Assembly (NCBI GenBank): GCA_963819845.1
Contig: CAWFXQ010000008.1
Location: forward strand, 833,265 to 897,264
Length of the DNA: 64,000 nucleotides
Origin: DATAGF01 sp963819845
Lineage (GTDB): Bacteria; Actinomycetota; Thermoleophilia; Miltoncostaeales; Miltoncostaeaceae
Reading direction: 5' to 3'
Part shown: in pieces, positions 17,487-25,211 of the stretch
How positions within the stretch are numbered: position 1 is the stretch's first letter
Layout: each line of letters begins with the position of its first letter
Notes under the pieces: generated by a model
Told to the model about the DNA's origin: nothing
Seen by the model: only the letters and a program-made list of their open reading frames with translations
The model's database searches: none
Made by a program: the position numbers and the translations under genes

Positions 17487-18400
17487 CGGCGGGCGGCCCC
17501 CCGGCCGAGGCGCCGGGCGTCGAGATCGCGCCCGGGTACCGCGTCATCGAGCACATCAGCCGCGGCAGGGCCCTCGACGTCTACGACGCCTGGAGCGACG
17601 CCCGCGGCACGCGCTGCATCGTCAAGGGGCTGCGCCCCGACCGCGCCGGCGAGGCCGGCGCCGCCCGCCGCCTGGTGGCCGAGGGCCGGCTGCTGCTCCG
17701 GCTGTCGCACCCCCACATCGTGCGCGCCTACGCGGTCCTGACCGAGCCCCGCCCGCTCGTCGTGATGGAGACGCTCACCGGCGAGACGCTGGCGCACCTC
17801 ATCGACGAGTCGCCGCGGCGCCTGTCGATCGCCGAGGTCGCCCACCTCGGGCTGCACCTCGGCTCGGCGATCCGCTACCTGCACGGCGAGGGCTGGCTGC
17901 ACCTCGACCTGAAGCCGAGCAACGTCGTCGCCGAGGCGGGGCGCGCGAAGCTGATCGACATGAGCATCGCGCGCCGGCCCGGCCGCAGCCGCGGCGGGGT
18001 CGGCACCTGGTGCTACATGGCGCCCGAGCAGGTCACGGGCGGCGACCTCGGGCCCGCGGCCGATGTCTGGGGGCTCGGCGCCGTGCTCTACGAGGCGACG
18101 GCCGGGCGGGCGGCCTACGACCCGCCCGGCCGCGATGACGGCGAGGCGGGCGACGGCAGCACCAGCGACTCGGGCCGGCGCGCCGAGCGGCACCATCCCC
18201 AGCTCGACGGACCTCCCGTCCCGGTGCGCCGGCTGCGCCGGACGGCGCCCGCGCCCCTCGCGGCGCTGATCGATCGCTGCCTCGCCGCCGAGCCGGCACG
18301 GCGCCCCCCGGTGGAGCGGGTGCTGCGCGCGCTCGAGCCGCTGGCCGGGGTGCCGCCCCGTCTGCGGCGCGTCGCGCGCGCTGGACGCGCGGGCTCCTAG
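17483..18400 (+). CDS. eukaryote-like Ser/Thr protein kinase
   Basis: Hanks-type kinase of 305 residues without a membrane anchor. Seen: glycine-poor loop region YRVIEHISRGRALDVYDAW, catalytic Lys in CIVKGLRPD, catalytic loop HLDLKPSNV near residue 140, IDMSIA in place of DFG, and MAPEQ (APE) near 178. The variant metal loop (DMS) may weaken activity. It starts at the ATGA overlap with the exporter stop, so both are one transcript and the kinase may act on or with the exporter. It is a paralogue of the kinase at 20283-21189. Confidence 0.85.
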   Translation: MTAGGPPAEAPGVEIAPGYRVIEHISRGRALDVYDAWSDARGTRCIVKGLRPDRAGEAGAARRLVAEGRLLLRLSHPHIVRAYAVLTEPRPLVVMETLTGETLAHLIDESPRRLSIAEVAHLGLHLGSAIRYLHGEGWLHLDLKPSNVVAEAGRAKLIDMSIARRPGRSRGGVGTWCYMAPEQVTGGDLGPAADVWGLGAVLYEATAGRAAYDPPGRDDGEAGDGSTSDSGRRAERHHPQLDGPPVPVRRLRRTAPAPLAALIDRCLAAEPARRPPVERVLRALEPLAGVPPRLRRVARAGRAGS

Positions 18401-18510
18401 AGCCGGCCGCTCCGCGGCAGGTTCGCCGTGAGCCAGCCGGCGCGCGCCCTGATCCAGCTCATCAGCCGGCTAACCTCGGCCCGGTAGGCCGTGCGCAGGG
18501 CGGCGTCGAT
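18397..18510 (-). pseudogene. CotH-like kinase, C-terminal remnant
   Basis: Only the tail remains: AYRAEVSRLMSWIRARAGW followed by LTANLP and a stop at 18397. It resembles the C-terminal helix of CotH spore-coat-like kinases (EVxRLxxWIxxRxxWLDANLP). CotH genes in actinobacteria often accompany VTC and DUF4956 genes, both of which follow here in decayed form. Confidence 0.4.
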
Positions 18511-18838
18511 CGCCCCGGACCTCGGCAGCCTGCCGCTGACCGTCGGGCTCTGCGCGATCGCGCTGGCGACCGCCGCCGCCGTCGACCACCCGCGGATCCT
18601 GCGGCCCGCGCGCACCCTCGAGGTCACGCTCGAGGCGGTCTTGGCCGATGAGGCGCCGCTGCGGTCGCACCTCGAGGAGCGCCTCGTTGTGAGCGTCACG
18701 GAGGTCTCCGTGCTCGAGGTCGACTACGTCCGCGAGATCACGCGCGTTCGCGTCGCGTGCCGGGACCGGCCCTCGACCGACGTTCGCCCTCTCGCCGATG
18801 CCCATCGAAACGGCTCCGTCGACGCCCGCGTTCGCTGA
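18491..18838 (+). pseudogene. DUF4956 membrane protein, C-terminal remnant
   Basis: Seen: PLTVGLCAIALATAAAVDHP, then LEAVLADEAPLRSHLEERL and VTEVSVLEVDYVREITRVRV, the last helix and cytoplasmic C-terminal domain of DUF4956 proteins. The N-terminal membrane helices are missing. DUF4956 genes are typically adjacent to VTC-domain genes, as here. Confidence 0.55.
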
Positions 18839-19476
18839 GCTCCTCGGGCCGATCGGGCTGGGGGAGGTCGCGGCGTCGCCCGCGGCGCTGCTCGAGCGCG
18901 TCGACTGCAAGTACATCGTCCCCGTGGAGACGGCGGAGCGCCTGGCGCGGCGGCTGCGGGACACCCACCGCCTGCTGACGATCGGCGGGCGGTCCTCGTT
19001 CCGCTACCGGACCGTCTACTACGACACGCCCGACCTCGCCTCGTTCCGCGAGCACCTGCAGGGACGCCGTCGGCGCTTCAAGTGCCGCTCGCGGGTCTGC
19101 GCCGACAGCGGCGAGCACTGGTTCGAGGTCAAGCTCAAGGGACCGCGGGCCGTACCGACAAGCGTCGCCTGGCGTGCGATCCCCCGCCGCCCGGGGCCCT
19201 CTCGGGCCCCGCCCTCGGGTTCCTGCGCGCGTCGCTCGAGGACGCCTACGGCCGCCCGGCGCCGATCCTCATGCGGCCGAGCGTCTCGATGGCGTACCGG
19301 CGCTCCACCCTCGTGGCCACCGACCTCGGCGAGCGGCTGACCTGCGCGCGTTGCTCGCGCTCGGCGCGCGGCCGGTGGGGGACTGCAGCAAGTACTGCCT
19401 CGGGGTCGCGCTCAGCGTGCCGGGCGCGCGCGACAACCGCCTTCGGCCGCTGCTGCGCCGGTACTTCACGCGGTGA
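18798..19476 (+). pseudogene. VTC-domain polyphosphate polymerase-like protein (internal deletion, frameshifts)
   Basis: VTC domains bind nucleotide and polyphosphate in a beta-tunnel. Seen: ERVDCKYIVPVETAERLARR, SFRYRTVYYDTPDLASFREH, the basic strand RRRFKCRSRV, WFEVKLKG, then in other frames PSVSMAYRRSTLVATDLGE and SKYCLGVALSVPG with LRPLLRRYF at the end. The segment carrying the conserved E-x-K strand (usually VESKS) between RLTC and RALLALGARPV is missing, so an internal deletion accompanies the frameshifts. Start ATG 18798. A terminator follows at 19520. Confidence 0.65.
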
Positions 19477-19519
19477 GTCGCGAGGCTTGGCGAGAAAGCA
19501 CCGCGACCGGCCGATGGCG

Positions 19520-19545
19520 AAGGGGCCCGCTCCTGCGGGCCCCTT
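19520..19545. terminator. bidirectional terminator hairpin
   Basis: Perfect 11-bp stem AAGGGGCCCGC/GCGGGCCCCTT with a TCCT loop, lying between the convergent VTC-like gene and the repeat-protein gene. The A-rich/T-rich ends allow it to serve both strands. Confidence 0.75.
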
Positions 19546-19576
19546 CGGCCTTCCTCGTGACGCCTGGCGCTCCATC

Positions 19577-20188
19577 TCAGGTGTCGCCGCCGCCCCCGCT
19601 GCTGTCGCCGCCGCCGTATGCCGGCGCGGGCGCGACGTAGGTGTTGTCGCCGCCGCCGGTGCCGTCGTTGCCGTACGTGCGGTCTCCGTCGCCGGTGTTG
19701 TCGCCGCCGGAGGTGCCGTCGTTCCCGGCCGTGCGGTCGCCGTCGCCGGTGTTGTTGCCACCGTTGGTGCCGTCGTTTCCGGCCGTGCGGTCGCGGTCGC
19801 GGCTGTTGTCCCCGCCGTTGTTGCCGCCGCGGGTGCCGTCGTTGTCGCGGGTGCGATCGCCGTCGCCGGTGTTGTTCCCGCCCTTCGTGCCGTCGTTGCC
19901 GGCGGTGCGGTCACCGTCGAGGCTGTTGGCGCCGCCGTTGTCGCCCCCGCGCGTGCCGTCATCGTCGAGCGTGCCGTCGCCCGTCGGGTCGGGCCCGCCG
20001 GCCGCGACATCATCGTCCTCCGCGATGTCCTGCACCGCCACCGGATCCTCCTGTCGGGCCTGCTCAAGGAGCAGCGCGTCGGTCGTGCTCACGGCCGACC
20101 GTCGTCGTCCGTGAGGGCGCGCCGCCGCCCAGGCGCCGCCGATCACCGCAAGGACCAGCGCGATCACTCCAATTCGTCCCGGACTCAT
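19577..20188 (-). CDS. membrane-anchored Gly/Asn/Asp-rich tandem-repeat protein
   Basis: A 203-residue protein with one N-terminal membrane helix (GVIALVLAVIGGAWAAA) and a cluster of Arg after it. From about residue 70 it consists of degenerate repeats, alternating 18 and 22 residues, of the form DGTxGGxNTGDGDRTxGN, ending in a Gly/Ser-rich tail. The repeats are rich in Asp, Asn, Gly and Thr, as in calcium-binding or surface-display sequences. No family is recognised. Start ATG 20188 has GGAGGTGAAGGG upstream. It lies beside the two-component and kinase genes on the same strand. Confidence 0.75.
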   Translation of the reverse strand: MSPGRIGVIALVLAVIGGAWAAARPHGRRRSAVSTTDALLLEQARQEDPVAVQDIAEDDDVAAGGPDPTGDGTLDDDGTRGGDNGGANSLDGDRTAGNDGTKGGNNTGDGDRTRDNDGTRGGNNGGDNSRDRDRTAGNDGTNGGNNTGDGDRTAGNDGTSGGDNTGDGDRTYGNDGTGGGDNTYVAPAPAYGGGDSSGGGGDT

Positions 20189-20282
20189 TCCCTTCACCTC
20201 CGGAAGTCGCTTCTCCACGTCCCTGCAAACCGAGGCTAGGCAGGCCGCCTGAGGCGACGATGAGGCGGGCATGAGATCGCTC

Positions 20283-21189
20283 TTAGGCGAGCCGCTGGAG
20301 GCGGCGGCGGCCGCCCGGGCGGAAGAGCCCGAGGCGCGGGCGGGGAAGCGCGTTGACGACCGGCTCGAGGTCTGCGGCGAGCTCGGCCGCCGTCGGCCGG
20401 TCCCCGGGACGCCGCTCGAGGCAGGCCCGGATCGCGGCCGCAACCGGCGCCGGTGTCTGTCGGGGAAGGGGAGCGGGGTCCCCGGCGAGCTGGGGGTAGC
20501 GCTCGGCGAGACGCTCAGCGTCCGGACGCGGATCGGCGAAGGCGCGGCGGCCCGCCGCCAGCTCGTAGACCGTCGCGCCGAGGCCCCAGACGTCGGCGGC
20601 CGGTCCGATCTCGGCCGCGCGGCCGGGATCGCACTGCTCGGGCGCCATGTAGGCCGCGGTCCCGATGGGGCCGGCGGCGCGACGGGCCTCCTCGACCGGG
20701 CGCGCCACGCTGAGGTCGATCAGGCGCGGCGGGCCGGCCATGATGACGTTGCGGGGCTTGACGTCGAGGTGCACCCACTCGCGTCGCCCCACATAGTGCA
20801 GGACCGACGCGAGCTGGAGGGCGAGCGACAGCACCTGCTCGATCGCGACGACCTCCCGGCGGATGTAGGTCGAACAGGCGCGGCCCCTCGAGGAACTCCA
20901 GGACCAGGTGCGGCCGCTCGCCGTCGAGCACGGCGTCGAAGCCCCGGACCAGGGCCGGGTGCCGGAGGGCGTCCAGGGCGCGCGCCTCCCCGGCGAGCCC
21001 GTCGAGCGTGCCCCGGTGGCCGAGGCGCGCCGGGCGCACCACCTTGACGGTCACCAGCGAGTGGAGCTCGTCGTCCCAGGCGAGGTAGGCCTCGTAGCGC
21101 CTGCCGCCGCCCAGCAGCCGGAGGGCGCGGCGCCCCGGGGCGATCTCGTCGCCCTCGGCGAAGCCCCAGGACGACCTCGGAGATGCCAC
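20283..21189 (-). CDS. eukaryote-like Ser/Thr protein kinase (one frameshift)
   Basis: Hanks-type kinase of about 300 residues. Seen: RRYEAYLAWDDELHSLVTV with catalytic Lys in VKVVRP, PHLVLEFLEGP hinge, and, after an indel near 20865, HLDVKPRNV catalytic loop, LIDLSVA in place of DFG and MAPEQ. No membrane helix. Start GTG 21189 lies 5 nt after the response-regulator stop, so the kinase is the last gene of the sensor-regulator operon. It is a paralogue of the kinase at 17483. Confidence 0.83.
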
Positions 21190-21194
21190 GCCCG

Positions 21195-21863
21195 TCAGCC
21201 CAGGTCCCGGCCCAGGCAGTACCCCATCCCCCGCACGCTCTGGATGAGGTCCTTGCCGAGCTTGCGCCGCAGGTAGCCGACGTAGACGTCGACGACGTTC
21301 GAGCGCGGGTCGTGGTCGTAGCCCCACACGTGGTCGAGGAGCTGCTCCCGCGAGAGCACCTGCCCGCGGTGGCGGAACAGCATCTCCGCGAGGGCGAACT
21401 CCCGGGCGGTCAGCTCGACGCTCCGCCCGCCGACCTGGGCTCTGCGGGTGCGCAGGTCGAGGCTGGCGTCGCCGGCGCGCAGCACGGTCGGCTCGTCCGA
21501 GCGGTCGCCCCGGAGCCGCGCCCGGACGCGCGCGAGGAGCTCCTCGAAGCGGAACGGCTTGGTCACGTAGTCGTCCGCCCCGCCCTCGAGCCCCTCGACC
21601 GTGGCCCGCACGCCGTCGCGAGCAGTGAGGATGATGACCGGCACCTGGCTCGCGCGCTCGCGCAGCCGGCGAAGGAGGGCCAGGCCGTCGAGGTCCGGCA
21701 GGCCGAGGTCGAGGATCACGAGATCGAAGCGGCCCGTGCTCGCGAGCGCCAGGCCGCTCATGCCGTCGCCTGCGACGACGGTCGCGAAGCCGTTGGCCCG
21801 GAGCCCCTTCTCGACGAAGGAGGCGATGCGCTCCTCGTCCTCGACGATCAAGACGCTGCTCAT
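21195..21863 (-). CDS. OmpR-type response regulator
   Basis: Seen: receiver domain VLIVEDEERIASFV with phosphoacceptor in VILDLGLPDLDG near residue 50, Thr in IILTARDG and Lys in DYVTKPF, then a winged-helix DNA-binding domain (LTAREFALAEMLFRHRGQVL, DVYVGYLRRKLGKDLI, GMGYCL). 222 residues. ATG 21863 has a G-rich site (GAGGGGGG). There is no stop codon between the histidine kinase frame and this gene: the upstream kinase reads in the same frame straight into it. Confidence 0.88.
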   Translation of the reverse strand: MSSVLIVEDEERIASFVEKGLRANGFATVVAGDGMSGLALASTGRFDLVILDLGLPDLDGLALLRRLRERASQVPVIILTARDGVRATVEGLEGGADDYVTKPFRFEELLARVRARLRGDRSDEPTVLRAGDASLDLRTRRAQVGGRSVELTAREFALAEMLFRHRGQVLSREQLLDHVWGYDHDPRSNVVDVYVGYLRRKLGKDLIQSVRGMGYCLGRDLG

Positions 21864-23274
21864 CCGCGCCCCCCTCGCCGGCGGTCGGCCCCTGGGCGGA
21901 TCCAGCGGGAGCTCGAGGGTGAACCTCGCCCCCTCCCCGGGTCGGCTCTCCAGCTCGACACCGCCGCCGTGCGCCTCGGCGATCGCGCGCACGATCGCGA
22001 GCCCCAGGCCTGCGCCCTCGCGGCGCGCGGCCGTCCCCCGCCCGAAGCGCTCGAAGATCCGCTCCCTCTCCGCGGCCGACACCCCGGGGCCCCAGTCGCG
22101 CACGGAGAAGCGGGCGCGCCCCTCGGTCACCGACGAGGAGAGCGCGATCGAGTCGCCCTCGGCGGTGTGCTGGACCGCGTTCTGCGCCAGCTGGACCAGC
22201 GCCTGGGTGAGCCGCTGGCGGTCGGCCACGATCATGCCGCGGCCCACGGCGCCGAGCTGCCAGTCGCGCTCGGCGAGGGCCGCCGCCTTGGCGAAGACCT
22301 CCCGCGACAGCGTCTCCACGTCCACGGTCTCGAGGTCGAGGAAGTCCGGCTGCTCGGCCTTGGCGAGCGTCAGCACGTCGTCCACCAGCCGGCTCATGCG
22401 CTCGAGCTCGTCCGTGACCAGCGCGAGCGTCTCGCGCCGCTCCTGGGGATCGTCGCCCATCAGCTCGAGGTGCCCGCGCACGATCGTGATCGGCGTCCGC
22501 AGCTCGTGGCCGGCGTCGTCCAGGAACCGGCGCTGGCCGGCGAAGGCGGACTCGAGCCGGTCGAGCATCTCGTTGAAGGTGTGCGCCAGCTCCGCGACCT
22601 CGTCGTCGCCCTGGACGGGGATCCTGCCGGCTGAGGTCCGTCTCCGTGATCTGCTGCGCGGTGCGGGTGACGTCCTGCATCGGGGCGATCACCCGCTGCG
22701 CGCCGCGCCAGGTCAGCACCGAGCCGATCAGCAGCACGGCCACCCCGACGCCCGCCAGCGCGCCGGTGATGGTGCCGAGGTCGCCCGTCTCGAACTGCCG
22801 GAAGATGGCGACCACGAACACGCCGCGGGTCTGCCCCCCGGCCTGCAGGGGAACGGCCAGGAACTCGATCTCGCCGCCGGGGGTCGAGACGTGGCCGCGG
22901 TCGCTGCGCTCGATCGCGCCCCAGCGCCGCACGAGCTCGGGATCCTCGTCGAGGCGGTAGGGGACCACGCGCGCGCTGCGCAGGTACGGCTCCCCGTTGA
23001 CGAAGGTGAGGAAGGCCTCCCCGCGCGCCGGGACGTTGCGCTCCAGGTAGAGGTCGAAGATGCGCCGCACGCGCTGGCCGAGCGGGCGCCCGGTCTCCGG
23101 GTCGCCCCCGGCCTTGAGCCGCTCGAGCTCGGCGACCTCCTGGGTGAGCGCCGCGTCGATGCGGTCGTCGATCTGGGCGACGATCACCTGGCGGGCCACC
23201 AGGATCGAGCCGGCCGTGGCGAGCGCGAGCAGCACGACGTAGCGCACCAGCACCCGGACCCGCAGGCTGGACAT
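21864..23274 (-). CDS. sensor histidine kinase (one frameshift; reads in frame into the response regulator)
   Basis: Membrane sensor. Seen: helix VLVRYVVLLALATAGSILVA near residues 10-30, an extracytoplasmic domain of about 130 residues, a second helix (GALAGVGVAVLLIGSVL), HAMP (TAQQITETDLS), then after an indel near 22620 the dimerisation box DDAGHELRTPITIV with phosphoacceptor His, N box QLAQNAVQHT, G1 DWGPGV and G2 GAGLGLAIV. Cognate regulator lies downstream. I chose ATG 23274; an ATG at about 23331 overlapping the upstream gene is possible. In the +1 frame a TGA overlaps the regulator ATG as ATGA, so a single missing base could explain the apparent fusion. Confidence 0.85.
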
Positions 23275-23317
23275 CCAGGCGCGGGAGCCCTGACGGGCGA
23301 CGGGGACGCGCCCCTCC

Positions 23318-23405
23318 TCAGTCGTCATCGTCGTCATCGTCGTCCACGTCGTCGTCGTCGTCCACGTCGTCGTCGTCGCCATCATCGTCGTCGTCGTCCG
23401 GCTCG
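23318..23405. repeat. GAC/GTC trinucleotide repeat
   Basis: About 88 bp of near-pure GTC triplets on the plus strand (GAC on the minus strand), with few interruptions (CAC, CAT, GCC). It encodes the poly-Asp tail and is prone to slippage. Confidence 0.85.
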
Positions 23406-23798
23406 TCGTCCCTCCGTCGCCCGGCGGGGGGAAGGGGGCGGCCGGAGCGGGTGCCGGAGCGGCCGGGGCCGGTGCCGGAGCGGCCCGGAGCGGTGGCGGC
23501 CGGGCGCCGGAGCGGCTTCAGCCGGCGCCGGCGCGGCCGGAGCGGCCGGAGCCGGCGCCGGGGCGGGCGCGGGGGCCGGGGCAGGCCGAGGCGCCGGTTC
23601 CGGCGCGGCCGGAGCCCTGTCGCCGCGCCGCTCCGGCGGCCGCGTGGTCGCCGGGGGAGCGGCGGAGGGCGTGGGTTCGGTCAGCTCGATCGGGGTCGGG
23701 ACGGGCTCCGAGCCGCCGCCGAAGGCGAGTGCGACGACCGCCGCTGCCAGGCCGGCGCAGAGCGCCACGAGCGCCCAGAGCGCCACGTCCCGGCGCAT
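23318..23798 (-). CDS. Pro/Ala-rich membrane protein with poly-Asp C-terminus (frameshifted)
   Basis: A protein of about 160 residues. Seen: N-terminal membrane helix (VALWALVALCAGLAAAVVAL), a Pro/Thr stretch, PAP repeats, and a Gly/Arg/Ser segment. After one frame change near 23490 it has a tail made almost only of Asp (DDEPDDDDDDGDDDD continuing to the stop at 23318). One listed frame instead ends in an Arg-rich tail; the Asp frame runs exactly to the start region of the histidine kinase and is preferred. No family recognised. The acidic tail suggests cation binding or charge-based interaction with the adjacent sensor. Confidence 0.5.
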
Positions 23799-23846
23799 CA
23801 GGAGCGGCGATCGAGCGTCATCCCGGAGGTCGGCGCGTCGGACCGG

Positions 23847-24347
23847 TCACAGCCGCCTGCACTGGTCCTCCTTGTTGCCCCCCACGACGTTGGCTCCGCC
23901 TCCGGGCGCGGGCCGGTTCTCCTTGCACTGGAGGTTGCCGTTGATCCGATTGCGCCGGAATGTCTGCGTCCCGTCGTTCTCGAAGGACTGGAGGTCGCCC
24001 GTGATCCGATTCCTGCTCACGTTGGCCGCGCGGCCCTGCACCAGCTGCACGCTGCCGCCGACGCGGCTGGACACCAGCGTGACCGCGCGGTGGTTCTCGG
24101 CCTGGACGTTGCCGACCACGCGGACCTCGCGCGCGACGAGCCTCGCACCGCTCTCGACCTTGATCGTCCCCTTGGCGTAGGTGCGCGTCAGCGTGCACCT
24201 CGCCCCGTCGGGCACCCGCAGGTTGTCCACCGAGACGGCGCCGATCGATCCGCGGCAGACCCGCTCCTCCGCCATCGCCGGGCCGGCCGCCGCGAGGCAC
24301 CCCGAGGTCGCGCCGGCCGCGAGCGCCGCTGCGATCAACCTTCTCAT
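23847..24347 (-). CDS. secreted beta-helix-like protein
   Basis: A 166-residue exported protein. Signal peptide MRRLIAAALAAGATSGCLAA with a Cys and an AMA-like cleavage site. The mature part is built from short strand-turn units (VGNVQAENHRAVTLVSSRVGG, then SVQLVQG, NVSRNRITGDLQ, RRNRINGNLQCKEN), as in right-handed beta-helices, with paired Cys near both ends and a GGNKEDQC C-terminus seen in many actinobacterial secreted proteins. Function unknown. ATG 24347 has GGGAGGATCG upstream. Confidence 0.75.
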   Translation of the reverse strand: MRRLIAAALAAGATSGCLAAAGPAMAEERVCRGSIGAVSVDNLRVPDGARCTLTRTYAKGTIKVESGARLVAREVRVVGNVQAENHRAVTLVSSRVGGSVQLVQGRAANVSRNRITGDLQSFENDGTQTFRRNRINGNLQCKENRPAPGGGANVVGGNKEDQCRRL

Positions 24348-24754
24348 CGATCCTCCCGTCGTCGAGGCCGCTGGGCGCGAGGCTGCCCGACGGGGGTGAG
24401 CCGGACATGAGAGGAGCGTGAGATTCCTCTCATGTTCGCTTTCACCGTTATGCGGGCGCGTCCCCGGCGATCGGCAGGCGAAGGGGTGCGGCCGCCCCGC
24501 CCCAGTCCCCAGCGGGTGCTCTGAGCGTCCATGGGGCCTGCCCGCGGCCAGGCATCGGCCGAGACCGGCATGGCCATGGGCAGGAATCCCGATGACGACG
24601 AGGGGCCAGCTGTCCTGTATGGGAACGGCGAGGACAGGCGGGCCAAAACGGGCTGCCTCCGCCGACAAGAGTGCACCCGAAAGTGCACCCGACGACAACG
24701 AGCCTAGCGCAGAACTAGGCGCTGAGCAGGCATTTATTGGTCCTCAGCGGGTGA
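24348..24754. other. no gene: right end of island C
   Basis: About 400 bp without a supported ORF. It contains the two GTGCACCCGA arm-like motifs and leads into att copy 4. Confidence 0.5.
24671..24692 (+). repeat. candidate arm motifs, right end of island C
   Basis: Two direct copies of GTGCACCCGA (24671-24680 and 24683-24692), 60-85 bp inside att copy 4 and in the same orientation as the copy at 15108. Confidence 0.45.
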
Positions 24755-24796
24755 CTCGTAATGAAGGGGTCCGGGGTTCGAGTCCCCGCGTCGGCT
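24755..24796 (+). repeat. att copy 4 (tRNA-Thr 3' half), right end of the hot spot
   Basis: Matches the tRNA from the anticodon loop to the discriminator, apart from a T stem with swapped pairs (CGGGG/CCCCG). The following CTGGGTTCTCGG nearly repeats the flank of the intact tRNA. No D arm precedes it. Confidence 0.8.
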
Positions 24797-25211
24797 CTGG
24801 GTTCTCGGCATGTCTTGCACGTTCACACGAGTGACGTGCACGCGCGGTGACGACGTGGCGATGGAGTGGGACTGGGCGGTGGACCCGCAACGGTGGTGCC
24901 GGGCGCCGGCGCCCGGCACCGGACCGGCTTGGCCCAGGCGGTCGGTGTGGCCCTGCGCGCGGCGGCGTGCCGGGTGAACGACGGCATGCGAACCGCGAGC
25001 GCGAATCTGTGGTGCGCCGGCGACCAGCCGCCGGGCCGGTGTGCCCGCCGGCTGGCCGGGACCCCCGGCTTCTGGTTCACCCTCGGGTGGCGGACCCCCA
25101 AGTACGGCAATCCTCTTTGCCGGCGGCGCCCGGTCGCCTTCATCGATGGACGTCTGAGCCGCGGCGTGCGATACATACGGCACAAGCCACGGGGGTGAGA
25201 GGGAGGGCGCG
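24797..25211. other. intergenic with a 26-bp palindrome; no gene
   Basis: About 415 bp between att copy 4 and the amidohydrolase. No ORF is supported: the listed frames on both strands are unlike proteins. It contains the perfect palindrome at 24895-24920. Confidence 0.5.
24895..24920. repeat. perfect 26-bp palindrome
   Basis: GGTGCCGGGCGCC followed directly by its reverse complement, no spacer. It could be a dimeric-regulator or recombination site, or a terminator stem. Confidence 0.5.

Noticed and set aside
15977..18400. 807-codon Arg/Gly-rich plus-strand ORF over the exporter
   Set aside because: Only its C-terminal part is the real kinase. The rest is a GC-driven shadow of the exporter in another frame.
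19082..20239. Long plus-strand ORF of Val/Ala repeats (385 codons)
   Set aside because: It is antisense to the repeat protein and VTC remnant; the VAAVGAVV-type repeats are only the complement of the GND-rich repeats, with no start signal.
20515..23385. 956-codon minus-strand ORF
   Set aside because: A composite: real histidine-kinase N-terminus, then shadow sequence over the kinase/regulator, then real N-terminus of the Ser/Thr kinase. Treated as separate genes.
23451..24410. Arg-rich plus-strand ORFs over the Pro/Ala and secreted-protein genes
   Set aside because: Low-complexity shadows of GC-rich coding strands, without ribosome sites.
15041..24754. Island C as a defence island
   Set aside because: Its genes are exporter, kinases, two-component system and surface proteins. 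No nuclease, helicase or toxin motif was found.
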